Numbered from the stretch's first letter, positions 1 through 9,231 are shown. The stretch: DNA of 64,000 bases from Tsukamurella ocularis (GCF_024807615.1 NZ_JANUCJ010000002.1:806001-870000); one strand, 5' to 3'. The notes: a model not told the origin generated them from the sequence alone. Numbers and translations are program-made.

Positions 1-1013
1 GACCCGGGGACGAAGCGGCGGGAGAAGTTGTCTCCGACGGTCTGGATCGGCGCCCGGTCCCGTTCAGCCTCCTCGACCCGCTCGATGATGCGTCCGATCG
101 CAGTGTCGGCGCCGACTGCCGTGGCGCGCACGACGAGGCGGCCGGAGACGACCACCGCTCCCGCGTGCACCGTCGCGCCCGGCTCGATGGTGACGGGGAG
201 CGTCTCGCCGGTCAGCGCGGCCTGGTCCACGACGGCGAGCCCGTCGACTACGACGCCGTCCACGGGCACCGCCACGTGATCGTGCACGATGACGACGTCG
301 CCGACGTCGAGCGCGTCGATCGGGACCTGCACTTCGGCACCGTCGTCGAGCCGCAGCCATGCTGAATCGGTGTTGCCGCGCAACAGATCCGAGATCGCCC
401 GCCGGGTTCGGCGGAGCGTGAGGTCCTGGAGGAACTCGCCGATGTTGAGGAGCCACAGCACCGTCAGGGCGACGACGTTCTCGCGCAGCAGGAGGCTCGC
501 GATCGTGGCGGCCGAGACGAGAGCGTCCGTGCCGGCCCGTCCGCCGCGCAACGACCGCAGCGCGCCACGCAGGAACGGGTAGCCGGTGAAGACGGTGACC
601 GCGGTCGCCGCGGTCCGCGTCCCGGGTCCGAGGAGCGGCGGTCGGCGGAAGCCGTAGCGACGGAGTCCGAGGAGCACGAGGGCGGTGGCGCCGAGACCCA
701 TCCGGAGCAGATCCGCATTGGTCACGTCGGCCGAGTGCGGCGCGTGCCGGGCGACGAGGGAGGCATCAGCGGCAAGGCCCTCCGCGGCGGCGTCGGCGAT
801 GCGCGCGGGATCGACGTCGCTGCGATGCCAGACCACGAGGGACCCCGTGTGGCTGTAGGCGTGGACCGCTCGCACCCCGGGGATCGCCAACACCGCGTCC
901 TCGACCGCAATGCGACGCTGCGGTGTCGCTCCGACAAGATCATCGAGCACCCAGCGCAGCCGGCCCGCCGCTCGCGAGACGACACGGCCCGCCGGCTCGG
1001 ACAATGTGGCCAT
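1..1013 (-). CDS. ctpC: CtpC-like metal-transporting P-type ATPase, N-terminal part (cut by window edge)
   Basis: The first 337 residues of a membrane P-type ATPase; the rest lies beyond base 1. Seen: an N-terminal cytosolic region to about residue 100, hydrophobic segments at about 101-150 and 165-195, then an actuator domain with the TGET dephosphorylation motif at 268-271 followed by a typical beta-rich stretch. The phosphorylated Asp and the CPC-type metal site are outside the window. The ATG overlaps the stop of the upstream DUF1490 gene by one base (TGATG), so the two are translationally coupled. This pairing matches mycobacterial Rv3269-ctpC, a Zn/Mn efflux pair. The metal cannot be read from this fragment. 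Confidence 0.88.
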   Translation of the reverse strand, partial: MATLSEPAGRVVSRAAGRLRWVLDDLVGATPQRRIAVEDAVLAIPGVRAVHAYSHTGSLVVWHRSDVDPARIADAAAEGLAADASLVARHAPHSADVTNADLLRMGLGATALVLLGLRRYGFRRPPLLGPGTRTAATAVTVFTGYPFLRGALRSLRGGRAGTDALVSAATIASLLLRENVVALTVLWLLNIGEFLQDLTLRRTRRAISDLLRGNTDSAWLRLDDGAEVQVPIDALDVGDVVIVHDHVAVPVDGVVVDGLAVVDQAALTGETLPVTIEPGATVHAGAVVVSGRLVVRATAVGADTAIGRIIERVEEAERDRAPIQTVGDNFSRRFVPG

Positions 1014-1294
1014 CAGTGGTCGTGGTCGTGCGCGGCACCGGTAGCCGGTGGTGTCGACTCCTCGCCGACCCGCTCCTTGGCCTCGGCCAGGATGTCCGCG
1101 GCGTTCAGTCGCACGTTCTCGGCGACCTCTTCGGCCTTACGGCTGCCCTTGAGCCCCAGGGCCGTCGCGGCGACAGCGCTCTCGCGCAGCGGCGCCTTGG
1201 CGAGCGCCTTCTTCGTGGCCTCGTACGCCGCGGCGCCGACGAGGCCGGTCACGAGCGCGGAGCCCGCCTTGAGCAGTACCGCTTGAACCGCCAT
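1013..1294 (-). CDS. PacL-like DUF1490 protein, metal-efflux ATPase partner
   Basis: A 93-residue protein starting with a hydrophobic, glycine-rich segment (about residues 7-25), then an Ala/Lys/Glu-rich helix, and ending in the metal-binding tail HDHDH. This is the architecture of mycobacterial PacL proteins (DUF1490), which sit upstream of metal P-type ATPases and act as membrane-bound metallochaperones or scaffolds for them. The start at 1294 is preferred to the longer frame (1351) because AAGGGA lies about 8 nt upstream and the protein then begins directly with the membrane segment. The stop overlaps the ctpC start, supporting co-translation. The function is inferred from family and context. 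Confidence 0.85.
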   Translation of the reverse strand: MAVQAVLLKAGSALVTGLVGAAAYEATKKALAKAPLRESAVAATALGLKGSRKAEEVAENVRLNAADILAEAKERVGEESTPPATGAAHDHDH

Positions 1295-1438
1295 CGGATC
1301 GTCCCTTCGTCGGGCAGCGACATCACGCCACCTATCGAACATCATTTCCAACAGCGTACCGCGTGCGAGGGGACCGACGGAACGTAACGCACAACACGGA
1401 GGGCTGCCCCGGTCGCGAGCGGAACGCGTCGGTGCGCG

Positions 1439-1801
1439 TCAGCCCTGCGGAACCTTCACCGCCAGCACGGGGCAGGTCGCGTCGAGCAGGATCCGCTGCG
1501 CCGACGAGCCGAACAGCAGCTTGCCCGTCGCGGTGCGGTGCTTGATCCCGATCACCAGGACAGAGGCGTCCAGGGCGGTCGCGGCGTCGACGACGCCGCC
1601 CACCGGGTCCTTCTCGAACTCCTTCGGGCGTTCGATGGTGACGGTGAGACCGCGGGCGGTGGCCTCCGAGAGGTCGGGGGCGTCACCGTCGAGCAGGAAG
1701 ACGACGATGGGCTCCCCGGGCCTGCGCTCCGCCTCGTTGTAGGCGGCCTGGAGCGCGGCGGCGCTCTCGGGGGTGGTCGAGTGGGCGACGAGGATCGTCA
1801 T
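1439..1801 (-). CDS. universal stress protein (UspA family)
   Basis: A single-domain, 120-residue UspA-like protein of alpha/beta fold. It begins with the typical beta strand (TILVAHSTTPES) and ends with the family's nucleotide-loop region (about residues 84-104, GxKHR...G..LFGSSAQR) and a CPVLAVK-type last strand. The second glycine of the usual GxxG step is a histidine, so ATP binding is uncertain. Its start is one base past the tctA stop, so it is the last gene of the tctCBA-usp operon. Such single Usp domains often accompany transporters, where a regulatory role is suspected but unproven here. Confidence 0.85.
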   Translation of the reverse strand: MTILVAHSTTPESAAALQAAYNEAERRPGEPIVVFLLDGDAPDLSEATARGLTVTIERPKEFEKDPVGGVVDAATALDASVLVIGIKHRTATGKLLFGSSAQRILLDATCPVLAVKVPQG

Positions 1802-1802
1802 G

Positions 1803-3311
1803 TCAGATGTCCTTTCCGGTGCGGGCGGTCACGACCTGGCGCGCCTTGATGAGCAGCACGGCGATCAGCAGGGCGTAGAGGGTGATCGAGATCGGCGAGG
1901 AGACGAAGACCGAGTAGTCGCCGTCGGAGGAGAGCAGAGCGTCGCGCAGGCTGGTCTCGGCGAGCGGTCCCAGCACCATGCCGATGAGCAGGGGCGCGAT
2001 CGGGATGTCGTAGCGCTTGAAGACGAACGCGAGCAGGCCGATCGCGAGGAACAGCAGCAGGTCGAACATCGTCGGCGAGGTCGCGTAGATGCCGAGGCCG
2101 CAGAAGACCACGATGCTGCCGTAGAGGTACGGGGCCGGGATCAGCAGCAGCTTCGCCCACAGCTGCGCGAAGGGCAGGTTGATGATCAGCAGCACGACCA
2201 TCGCGATGAAGAAGCTGGCGAGCAGCGCCCACACCAGGTCCGGCGAGTTGTCGAACAGCAGCGGCCCGGGCTGCAGGCCGTACTGCCGGAACGCGGCGAG
2301 CATGATCGCGGCGGTCGCTGAGACCGGGAGACCCAGCGAGAGCAACGCTCCCATCGCCATGCCGGTGGTCGAGTTGCCGGCGGCCTCCGGCGCGGCGAGG
2401 CCGCGGATCGCACCCTTGCCGAACATGGGGAACTTGCGGCGGCGGTCCAGGCGGCGCTCCACGTCGTAGGCGAGGAAGGTGGGGACCTCCGAGCCGCCGA
2501 CGGGGATGACGCCGAAGGGCAGGCCGATCGCGGTGCCGCGGCCCCACGCCGGGAGGGCCTCGGTGAACTCCGCCTTGGAGAGCCAGGCGCGGCCCGCCTT
2601 GGCGCCGAGCGCCTTCGGGGCCGGATCGCGGCGGAAGCGCCCCGCGACGATGATGATCTCGCCAAGGGCCAGCATGCCGACGGCGACGATCACGAGCGAG
2701 ATCCCGTCGAAGAGGTTCGCAGAGCCGAAGGTGAAGCGCTCGGTTCCGGAGATCTGGTCGATGCCGACGGTGGCGAACACCAGGCCCATCACGAGGGACG
2801 CGAGCCCCTTGATCACCGATTCCGAGACGACGGAGGAGATCGCGCCGAAGGCGAGCAGCGACAGCGCGAAGTACTCGGCCGGGCCGAACTGGGTGGACAG
2901 GTCGGCCATGAACGGGGCGAGGAAGACGACGAGGACCGAGGCGATCATGCCGCCGATGAACGCGCCGATCGCCGCGGTCGCGAGTGCCTGGGGCGCGCGA
3001 CCGTTCTTCGCCATCTGGTGGCCCTCGAATGTCGAGGCGATCGACGAGGCCTGCCCCGGTGTGTTCATGAGGATCGCCATCGTCGAATCGCCGAAGAGGC
3101 CGCCGAAGTACACGCCGGAGAACAGGATGAACGCCGCGGTCGGGTTGAGCGCGAAGGTCATCGGGAGCAGCAGCGCCACCGCCATCGACGAGCCGAGGCC
3201 GGGCAGCACGCCCACCGCGGTGCCGATGAGGCAGCCGATGACGACCCACATGAGGTTCGACGGCGAGAGTGCACCGGCGAACCCGTCGAGCAGGAGTCCG
3301 AACTGGTCCAT
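1803..3311 (-). CDS. tctA: tripartite tricarboxylate transporter, large permease TctA
   Basis: A 502-residue integral membrane protein with about 11-12 hydrophobic segments. It opens with the family signature region (GVLPGLGSSMAVALLLPMTF, about residues 38-57) and includes the conserved NTPGQASS loop. It is the large channel subunit of the TTT family, which imports organic acids using a secreted binding protein and an ion gradient. The start at 3311 (MDQFGLLLDGF) is chosen because it follows the tctB stop by 2 nt and matches the family's length; an upstream extension to 3452 would overlap tctB. The substrate is not predictable from sequence. Confidence 0.93.
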   Translation of the reverse strand: MDQFGLLLDGFAGALSPSNLMWVVIGCLIGTAVGVLPGLGSSMAVALLLPMTFALNPTAAFILFSGVYFGGLFGDSTMAILMNTPGQASSIASTFEGHQMAKNGRAPQALATAAIGAFIGGMIASVLVVFLAPFMADLSTQFGPAEYFALSLLAFGAISSVVSESVIKGLASLVMGLVFATVGIDQISGTERFTFGSANLFDGISLVIVAVGMLALGEIIIVAGRFRRDPAPKALGAKAGRAWLSKAEFTEALPAWGRGTAIGLPFGVIPVGGSEVPTFLAYDVERRLDRRRKFPMFGKGAIRGLAAPEAAGNSTTGMAMGALLSLGLPVSATAAIMLAAFRQYGLQPGPLLFDNSPDLVWALLASFFIAMVVLLIINLPFAQLWAKLLLIPAPYLYGSIVVFCGLGIYATSPTMFDLLLFLAIGLLAFVFKRYDIPIAPLLIGMVLGPLAETSLRDALLSSDGDYSVFVSSPISITLYALLIAVLLIKARQVVTARTGKDI

Positions 3312-3313
3312 GG

Positions 3314-3826
3314 TTACAGTCCTCCCAGGATTCCGGACGGGAGCGGGACGTCCAGCAGGACGCCGAAGATCAGGAAGACGAAGCTGGAGAGCAGCAGCCC
3401 GACGGACGCGTCGAAGAGCGGCCGCTTGCTGTTGAAGGCCCGTGTCACGCACCAGAACAGGAGCGCGGCGGCGAGGATCCAGCCGAGCACGTCGAGGAGC
3501 ACCGCGAAGGCGATGAGTCCGCCGATGAGCCAGCCGGCGGCGGCCCAGTCGGTGTAGGTGCGGAACTTCGTCTCGGACCGCGCCAGCTCATCCGGGTTGC
3601 GGACGAAGTGCACCGCGAGGGCCGCGGCGAGCGCGTACCCGACGATCGCGAGCAGCCACGGGAAGAACGTGGGGCCGGGATTGTCGTCGGACTGCACGTC
3701 CATGGTGAGGTTGCCGATCACCACCAATGTGCTGGCGACGGCGAGGATCGCCGGGACGACGAGCGCGCCGAGGCCGTTCCCGGTGCCCTTCGCCGCGGCG
3801 TCCGCTTCTTCTGCCTGCGCTGTCAT
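3314..3826 (-). CDS. tctB: tripartite tricarboxylate transporter, small permease TctB
   Basis: A 170-residue protein with about four membrane segments after a short Ala/Glu-rich N terminus, the size and topology of the TctB small subunit (DUF1468). It pairs with TctA in the membrane. The ATG at 3826 overlaps the tctC stop as ATGA, and the TAA stop lies 2 nt before the tctA start, so translation of the three genes is coupled. The longer frame reaching 4969 is only the out-of-frame shadow of tctC. Confidence 0.9.
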   Translation of the reverse strand: MTAQAEEADAAAKGTGNGLGALVVPAILAVASTLVVIGNLTMDVQSDDNPGPTFFPWLLAIVGYALAAALAVHFVRNPDELARSETKFRTYTDWAAAGWLIGGLIAFAVLLDVLGWILAAALLFWCVTRAFNSKRPLFDASVGLLLSSFVFLIFGVLLDVPLPSGILGGL

Positions 3827-4848
3827 TTGCCCAGCTCCTTGTACAGGCCGGCGATGACGTGATCCTCGTCGGCGATGAAGGTGGTGAGGCCCGGCCCTTC
3901 CAGCCAGGCCCGCGTCCACTTGTTGTTGCGCTCGGCGTCGGCCCAGTCCTGCGTCCGCATCACCTCGTCGAAGACGTCGCGGATGTTCTTGACGTCGGCG
4001 GCGGTGATGTCGGGCGGGCCGAACAGAGCACGCCAGTTCGCGAGCGTCACGTCGTAGCCGAGCTGGCGGAGCGTCGGGAAGTCCACGCCGTCGATGGGCT
4101 CCTTGGCCGCCATGGCGAGACCCCGCAGCCGGCCGGACTGGATCTGGTCGATGAGGTCGGCGTAGCCGGAGAAGGCTGCCTTCGCGGTGCCGGTGACGAG
4201 CGCCTGCGCCACCTCGCCGCCGCCGGCCTTGGGGATGTACGTGGTGTTCTTCGGGTCGATCCCGGCGGCCTTGGCGAACTGCGCCATGACGAGCTGATCG
4301 AAACTGCCGCCACCGGTGAACGGGATGGAGTGGGGGTTGCTCTTCCACGCCGTGACCAGCTCGTCGACGGACTTGTACGGGGAGTTCGCGGGCACGACGA
4401 GCACGTCGTACTCCTCGAAGATCCGCGCGATCGGGGTCACGTCGGTCATCTTCACGGCGGACTTCGTCTGCTGGACGCCCGCGACGAGACCGGTGCCGCC
4501 GACCATGACGACGTCGGCGCGGCCCGGCATCGAGTGCAGGCGGGAGAGTCCGATGGTGCCGGCGGCGCCGGGCACGTTGACGACCTGGATGTTGGTGGCG
4601 ATCTTCTGTTCCCGCATGATCGCCTGCGCCTCGCGCATGACGAGGTCCCAGCCGCCGCCCGCCCCGGCCGGCGCGATCAGCGTGGCCTTGTTGCGGATAT
4701 CGGCGGAGAGGCCGCCGCGTTGGAAGGAGTAGAAGACCGCCATGGAGACCACCACGACGACGAGGATCGCGTAGATGACCAGTGCGACCATGTTGCGCTG
4801 TCCCGGTGGACTTTTCGTCCGTCCCGCTTCGTCCGAGCTGTCCGTCAC
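3823..4848 (-). CDS. tctC: TctC/Bug-family extracytoplasmic binding protein
   Basis: A 341-residue binding protein of the Bug family, the solute receptor of the TctABC system. After a polar start it has one strong hydrophobic segment (about residues 21-43) without a lipobox, so it is probably anchored by an uncleaved helix, fitting a Gram-positive envelope. The mature part has the family features APAGAGGGWD near residues 59-68, VNVPGAAGT near 89-97 and TGGGSFD. The GTG start at 4848 has GAGGAGG upstream. It leads the tctCBA-usp operon; the 155 nt before it probably hold the promoter. Confidence 0.9.
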   Translation of the reverse strand: MTDSSDEAGRTKSPPGQRNMVALVIYAILVVVVVSMAVFYSFQRGGLSADIRNKATLIAPAGAGGGWDLVMREAQAIMREQKIATNIQVVNVPGAAGTIGLSRLHSMPGRADVVMVGGTGLVAGVQQTKSAVKMTDVTPIARIFEEYDVLVVPANSPYKSVDELVTAWKSNPHSIPFTGGGSFDQLVMAQFAKAAGIDPKNTTYIPKAGGGEVAQALVTGTAKAAFSGYADLIDQIQSGRLRGLAMAAKEPIDGVDFPTLRQLGYDVTLANWRALFGPPDITAADVKNIRDVFDEVMRTQDWADAERNNKWTRAWLEGPGLTTFIADEDHVIAGLYKELGK

Positions 4849-5003
4849 GACCGTGGCCTCCTCGTCGAGCTGATGAGGACGCCAGATTATCGACGCACCA
4901 ACGGTGTATGACGAGAACGGAAAATCTCAGTAAAGAGCAGAATGCGCGAAACGCGCAGAACTCCCTCACCTCAGTGGGTCCGTTGCCCCGCAGCCGATTC
5001 CGA

Positions 5004-6650
5004 TCAGCGATCGAGCCAGTGGTCCACGTCGATTTCGCGGGCGTCGCTCAGCGCCGAGACCTGGCAACTGAAACCGACCACGGTGCGGCCGTCGTCGAGC
5101 CGCACCGAGCCCAGGGTCATCGGGGCGGGCAGTCGGGTCAGGAAGGTCCCCAGCGCGGCGGGCGCGAGTCGCCAGAGCTCGCCCCGGATGCCACGGCCGT
5201 GATCGGGCTCGTGGACGAGGCCCGGCTTGGGCGGCGTCGTCGCCAGTTCGACCAGCCGGTACTCGCCTGCGGTCCGGATCTCCCCCGCCCAGTACGCCCC
5301 GAGCGAGGTCAGCTCGTGCTCGAGCGGTTGGCCGCGCAGGTGCGCGCCGAAGACGGCCAGGTCGACGACGCCGGCGAGGCCGAGATTCCACGGTGCCACG
5401 GGCGGCGCGCCGGTGATCCGAGCGGCGAGGTCGAGCGCGACCCCGTCGTGCCCGGCGGGCGCGAGCACCGTGACGCCGAACTGCGCGCCGTCGGCGGTCT
5501 CCCCCGCCGGGACGGCGACGCCGCACAGGTCGAGGAGGTTGCAGAAGTTGGTGTACGTCCCCATCTCGGAGTTCACCCCGACCGGGTCGGCGGCCACCTC
5601 GGCGAGCGTCGGGTGGCGCGGCGCGGTGGGCACCATGAGCCCGGCGAAGCCGTCGAAGAGCGCGGTGGCCCGCGCGGCGATGGCGCGCAGCTCGGCCTGG
5701 TCGGAGGCCAGACGGTGCGCGGGAACGTCGCCCGAGGCGCGCACGATGCCGGCCACCGTCGGATCCAGTCCCGCGCCGTCGTCTGCCGCGGTGACGAATT
5801 CCCCCACCGCGCTGTACCGCTCGGCGACGAGTGCGCCGTCGTAGAGGAGCTTAGCGGCGGCGAGCAGCTCGGAGACGTCGACGGGTTTGACCCGCAGCCC
5901 GACCGCCTCGGCGCGGGCGACGGCACCGTCGAAGGCCTCGTGCCAGGAGGCGGGCAGGGCGGGGAGCTCGGCGGGGATAGCGAGCGCCGCGTCGGGCGCG
6001 GCGGCGAACGGGGTGTCGGCGGCCCACGGCCGGGTGCCCGTGGAGCCCATGACCGCCATGGCGCGGCTCGCCGTGGCGACGTCACGGGCGAAGACCGTGA
6101 CGCAGTCGTAGGAGGCGCACGCGGGCACGACGCCGTCGGTGCTGACGGCGCCGATCGTCGGCTTGATGCCGACGATGCCCTGCAGCCCGGCGGGCACTCG
6201 GCCCGAGCCCGCGGTGTCGGTGCCGATCGCGATGTCGGCGTAGTCGAGGGCCACGGCGACGGCGGAGCCGGAGCTCGATCCGCCGGAGATGCGGTCGGGT
6301 CGCCGGGAGTCGCGCACCGCACCGTAGGGGCTGCGGGTGCCGACGAGGCCGGTGGCGAACTGGTCGAGGTTGGTCTTGCCGAGCACCACCGCGCCGGCGG
6401 CGCGCAGGGCGGCGACCGGTGCCGCATCGATCTCAGGGCGGTAGGCGTAGCCGGGGCAGGCGGCGGTGGTCGGGAGGCCCGCCACGTCGACGTTGTCCTT
6501 CACTGCCAGGACGACCCCCGCGAGCGGGCCGCCCGCCGCGAGCGACGCGGCGTACTCGGCGGCGACGTCCGCCTCCGGCCGCAACGCGAGGAAGACCTCC
6601 GGGCGGTCGTCCTCCGCAATGCGTCGGTAGATGTCGGCGATGCGGGTCAT
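5004..6650 (-). CDS. atzF: allophanate hydrolase (amidase signature family)
   Basis: A 548-residue amidase-signature enzyme. Seen: catalytic Lys51 in VKDNVD, the SGGSSSGSA stretch at 122-130 with the cis-serine, and the nucleophile Ser149 in the TAGSGRVPA context; a separate C-terminal domain of about 100 residues is typical of AtzF. It hydrolyses allophanate to two ammonia and CO2, the last step of urea-carboxylase and guanidine-carboxylase pathways. Its ATG overlaps the stop of the carboxyltransferase gene (ATGA), and it is the last gene of the cluster that starts at the APC permease. Length is usual for the family. Confidence 0.93.
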   Translation of the reverse strand: MTRIADIYRRIAEDDRPEVFLALRPEADVAAEYAASLAAGGPLAGVVLAVKDNVDVAGLPTTAACPGYAYRPEIDAAPVAALRAAGAVVLGKTNLDQFATGLVGTRSPYGAVRDSRRPDRISGGSSSGSAVAVALDYADIAIGTDTAGSGRVPAGLQGIVGIKPTIGAVSTDGVVPACASYDCVTVFARDVATASRAMAVMGSTGTRPWAADTPFAAAPDAALAIPAELPALPASWHEAFDGAVARAEAVGLRVKPVDVSELLAAAKLLYDGALVAERYSAVGEFVTAADDGAGLDPTVAGIVRASGDVPAHRLASDQAELRAIAARATALFDGFAGLMVPTAPRHPTLAEVAADPVGVNSEMGTYTNFCNLLDLCGVAVPAGETADGAQFGVTVLAPAGHDGVALDLAARITGAPPVAPWNLGLAGVVDLAVFGAHLRGQPLEHELTSLGAYWAGEIRTAGEYRLVELATTPPKPGLVHEPDHGRGIRGELWRLAPAALGTFLTRLPAPMTLGSVRLDDGRTVVGFSCQVSALSDAREIDVDHWLDR

Positions 6651-8635
6651 GCTGCGCTCCTCGTGAACTCACCGGCGGCCGCCCAGCGGCCGCGCTCCTC
6701 GTCGCGGGCGATCTCCATCGCGGACCGCACCCGCGCGATGTCCTCGGCCTCGCGGGCCAGGAACGCGCGGTGCGCGGAGAGCGAGAAGGATCCGGGCGTG
6801 ATGTCCACCGAGCCGCGGCCGGCGGCCGTGTCGGCGCGCACGTCCGCGAGCTCCTCGGTGCTCACGGGGTACCAGCTGATCCGGTCGAAGTGCCGCAGCA
6901 GCCAGGGGTGTTCGGGCTCGAAACCGCCGGCGGTGAGCGGGTGTCGGTGGTTCCAGACCTGGGTGGTGCGGCCCACGAACTGGTAGCCGCCGGGTCCCTC
7001 CATGCCGTAGATGCACAGGTACGCTCCCCCGATGCCGACGGCGTTCTCTGGTGTCCAGGTGCGGGCGGGGTTGTACTTGGTGGTCACCAGCCGGTGGCGC
7101 GGGTCGAGCGGGACGGCCACGGGCGCACCGAGGTACACGTCGCCGAGGCCCAGCACGAGGTACGAGGCGTCGAAGACGATCCGCTGCACGTCCTCGACCG
7201 AGCCGAGGCCGTTCATACGGCGGATGAACTCGATGTTCCAGGGGCACCACGGCGCGTCGCCGCGGACGCCGAGGACGTACCGCTCGATCGCCTCGCGGGT
7301 GCTCGGGTCGTCCCAGGACAGCGGCAGGGAGACGGTGCGGCTCGGCACGATCATGTCGTCGGCAGCGGGGAGCTGCGATTCCGCCTCGCGGATCCAGTCG
7401 AGGGCCGCGGGCTGGCTCAGCGCGGTGGGGTCGAACTTCACCTGCAGGCTGCGCACGCCGGCGGTGAGATCGATCAGCCCCCGCGGCGATTCGGCACGCA
7501 GCCGCTGCTCCAGCGCGTGGACGCGCGCCCGCGACTCCAGGTCCAGCGTCATGGCGCCGTACTCGACGAGGATGTTGTCGTCGCCCGAGCGACGGTAGGT
7601 GATCGCGGTCTCGCCGTCGGCCGTCATGGACCTCGCCAGGATGCCGTCGTCGGCGTCGCCGCCCGCCGACAGCACAACGGGCAGGTTCGCGCGCCGTGCG
7701 CTGCCCACGGCGCCGGGCGAGGCGGCCGTCGAGGCGCGCACGGGGACGAACCGCACGGCATCGCCGGGGCGCAGCTGCCCCAGCTTCCAGCGGTCGGCGG
7801 TGGTCACCGTGACCGGGCAGACGAAGCCGCCCAGGCTGGGGCCGTCGGGGCCGAGCAGGATCGGGGTGTCGCCGGTGAAGTCCAGTGCGCCCACGGAGTA
7901 CGCGTTGTCGTGGACGTTCGACGGGTGCAGCCCGGCCTCGCCGCCGTCGGGGCGGGCCCACTCGGGCTTGGGGCCGATGAGCCGGACGCCGGTGCGGTCG
8001 GAGTTGAAGTGCACCTCGTAGGCCGTGCCGTAGAGGGTCGCGATGTCGGCGTCGGTGAAGTACTCGGGGGCGGAGTGCGGTCCGACGGTGACCGCGAGCT
8101 GCCACTGGGTGGTGAACGCGGGGACCTCGTCGTCGAGGATGCGGCGCGGGGCGGTGACGGCGGTGCCGAGGGGCAGTTCGTCGCCGGCGGTGAGGGTCCG
8201 GCCGTCGTGGCCGCCGAACTTCCCCAGCGTGAACGTCGAGGCGCTGCCGAGGTACTCGGGCACCGTCACGCCGCCGCGGACGGCGAGGTACACGCGCATG
8301 CCGAGCGAACCGGTGGCGCCGACGGCGAGCTGCTGCCCGGGACGGAGCTCGACGGGGGCCCAGGTGGGGACGGGCGTCCCGTCGACGGTGACGGTGACGG
8401 GCGCGCCCGTGACCGCGACGGTGGTGGCCTCGTCGACGGTGACGGCGAGCCCGCCGAGGGTGCACTCGAATCCCGGTGCGCCCTCGTCGTTGCCGACGGC
8501 CAGGTTGGCGAGGCGGAAGGAGAGGTCGTCCATCGGGCCGGACGGCGGGACCCCGATCGACCAGTAGCCGGCGCGGCCGGGCCAGTCCTGCACGGTGGTC
8601 ATCGGGCCGGGGCGGACGACGGTGAGGGTGGTCAT
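6647..8635 (-). CDS. carboxyltransferase component of a urea/guanidine carboxylase-like enzyme
   Basis: A 662-residue protein consisting only of the two carboxyltransferase modules of urea carboxylase: a CT_A_B/AHS2 (KipA-like) half from residue 1, with GVPPSGPMDDLSFR near the start, followed by a CT_C_D/AHS1 (KipI-like) half over roughly the last 350 residues. Full urea or guanidine carboxylases carry an N-terminal biotin carboxylase and a C-terminal biotin-carrier domain; neither is here nor in adjacent genes. It overlaps both neighbours by ATGA. In context (DUF1989 pair, allophanate hydrolase, permease) it should carboxylate guanidine or urea with a biotin carboxylase supplied elsewhere, which is an inference. 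Confidence 0.82.
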   Translation of the reverse strand: MTTLTVVRPGPMTTVQDWPGRAGYWSIGVPPSGPMDDLSFRLANLAVGNDEGAPGFECTLGGLAVTVDEATTVAVTGAPVTVTVDGTPVPTWAPVELRPGQQLAVGATGSLGMRVYLAVRGGVTVPEYLGSASTFTLGKFGGHDGRTLTAGDELPLGTAVTAPRRILDDEVPAFTTQWQLAVTVGPHSAPEYFTDADIATLYGTAYEVHFNSDRTGVRLIGPKPEWARPDGGEAGLHPSNVHDNAYSVGALDFTGDTPILLGPDGPSLGGFVCPVTVTTADRWKLGQLRPGDAVRFVPVRASTAASPGAVGSARRANLPVVLSAGGDADDGILARSMTADGETAITYRRSGDDNILVEYGAMTLDLESRARVHALEQRLRAESPRGLIDLTAGVRSLQVKFDPTALSQPAALDWIREAESQLPAADDMIVPSRTVSLPLSWDDPSTREAIERYVLGVRGDAPWCPWNIEFIRRMNGLGSVEDVQRIVFDASYLVLGLGDVYLGAPVAVPLDPRHRLVTTKYNPARTWTPENAVGIGGAYLCIYGMEGPGGYQFVGRTTQVWNHRHPLTAGGFEPEHPWLLRHFDRISWYPVSTEELADVRADTAAGRGSVDITPGSFSLSAHRAFLAREAEDIARVRSAMEIARDEERGRWAAAGEFTRSAA

Positions 8636-9231
8636 GCGGCGGCCTCCGAGATCTCGAGCTCGACGGCGGTGGGGTCGAAGCCGTTGCAGGGGTTGTTGAT
8701 CTGCGGGCAGTTGGAGATCAGGACCAGGGTGTCGATCTCGGCGCGCAGCACCACCTTCTTTCCCGGGGCGGAGAGACCGTCGACGATGCCGAGCGTGCCG
8801 TCGGGGTCAACGGGGACGTACATGTAGAAATTGACGTTGCCCACCAGGTCCCGCTTGCCGAGGCCGTGCCGGCTGCCCTCGATGAGGAAGTTCTCGACGC
8901 AGGCGTGCTGATGCTTGGTGTGGTGGCCGTAGCGCAGCGTGTTGGACTCCTGCGAGCAGGCGCCGCCGAGGGTGTCGTGGTGGCCGACCTCGTCGTCGAC
9001 GATGGTCATCATCGGCCGCGACTCCTGGTCGCGGATCACGGTTCCGGCGCCCAGAAAGATGCTGCCCTGGCCGAGGATCGTCTGCTGGGCGCTGTAGCGG
9101 ACGGTGTGGTCGTGCGCGCCGTAGAAGAGAGTGTCGACGGCCTGGTTGCCGTGCAGGTCGGTCATGGTGAGGGTGTGGCCGGCGGGGACGATGCCCGACC
9201 AGGGCGCCCGCGGGGTGACGGTGGCGATCAT
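8632..9231 (-). CDS. DUF1989 protein, urea-amidolyase-associated protein 2 / carboxyguanidine deiminase subunit
   Basis: A 199-residue DUF1989 protein. The family's HHDTLGGACSQESN motif lies near residues 76-89, containing the conserved Cys, with a C-terminal SNCPQINNPCNGFDPT stretch. Such proteins always occur as a pair beside urea or guanidine carboxylase. Published work on guanidine assimilation assigned the pair as a carboxyguanidine deiminase (CgdAB) that yields allophanate. Which of the two genes is A or B is not assigned here. AAGGA precedes the ATG at 9231. The stop overlaps the carboxyltransferase start. Confidence 0.85.
   Translation of the reverse strand: MIATVTPRAPWSGIVPAGHTLTMTDLHGNQAVDTLFYGAHDHTVRYSAQQTILGQGSIFLGAGTVIRDQESRPMMTIVDDEVGHHDTLGGACSQESNTLRYGHHTKHQHACVENFLIEGSRHGLGKRDLVGNVNFYMYVPVDPDGTLGIVDGLSAPGKKVVLRAEIDTLVLISNCPQINNPCNGFDPTAVELEISEAAA

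Noticed and set aside
4782-6986. 734-codon plus-strand frame
   Set aside because: Antisense to allophanate hydrolase; no recognisable motif.
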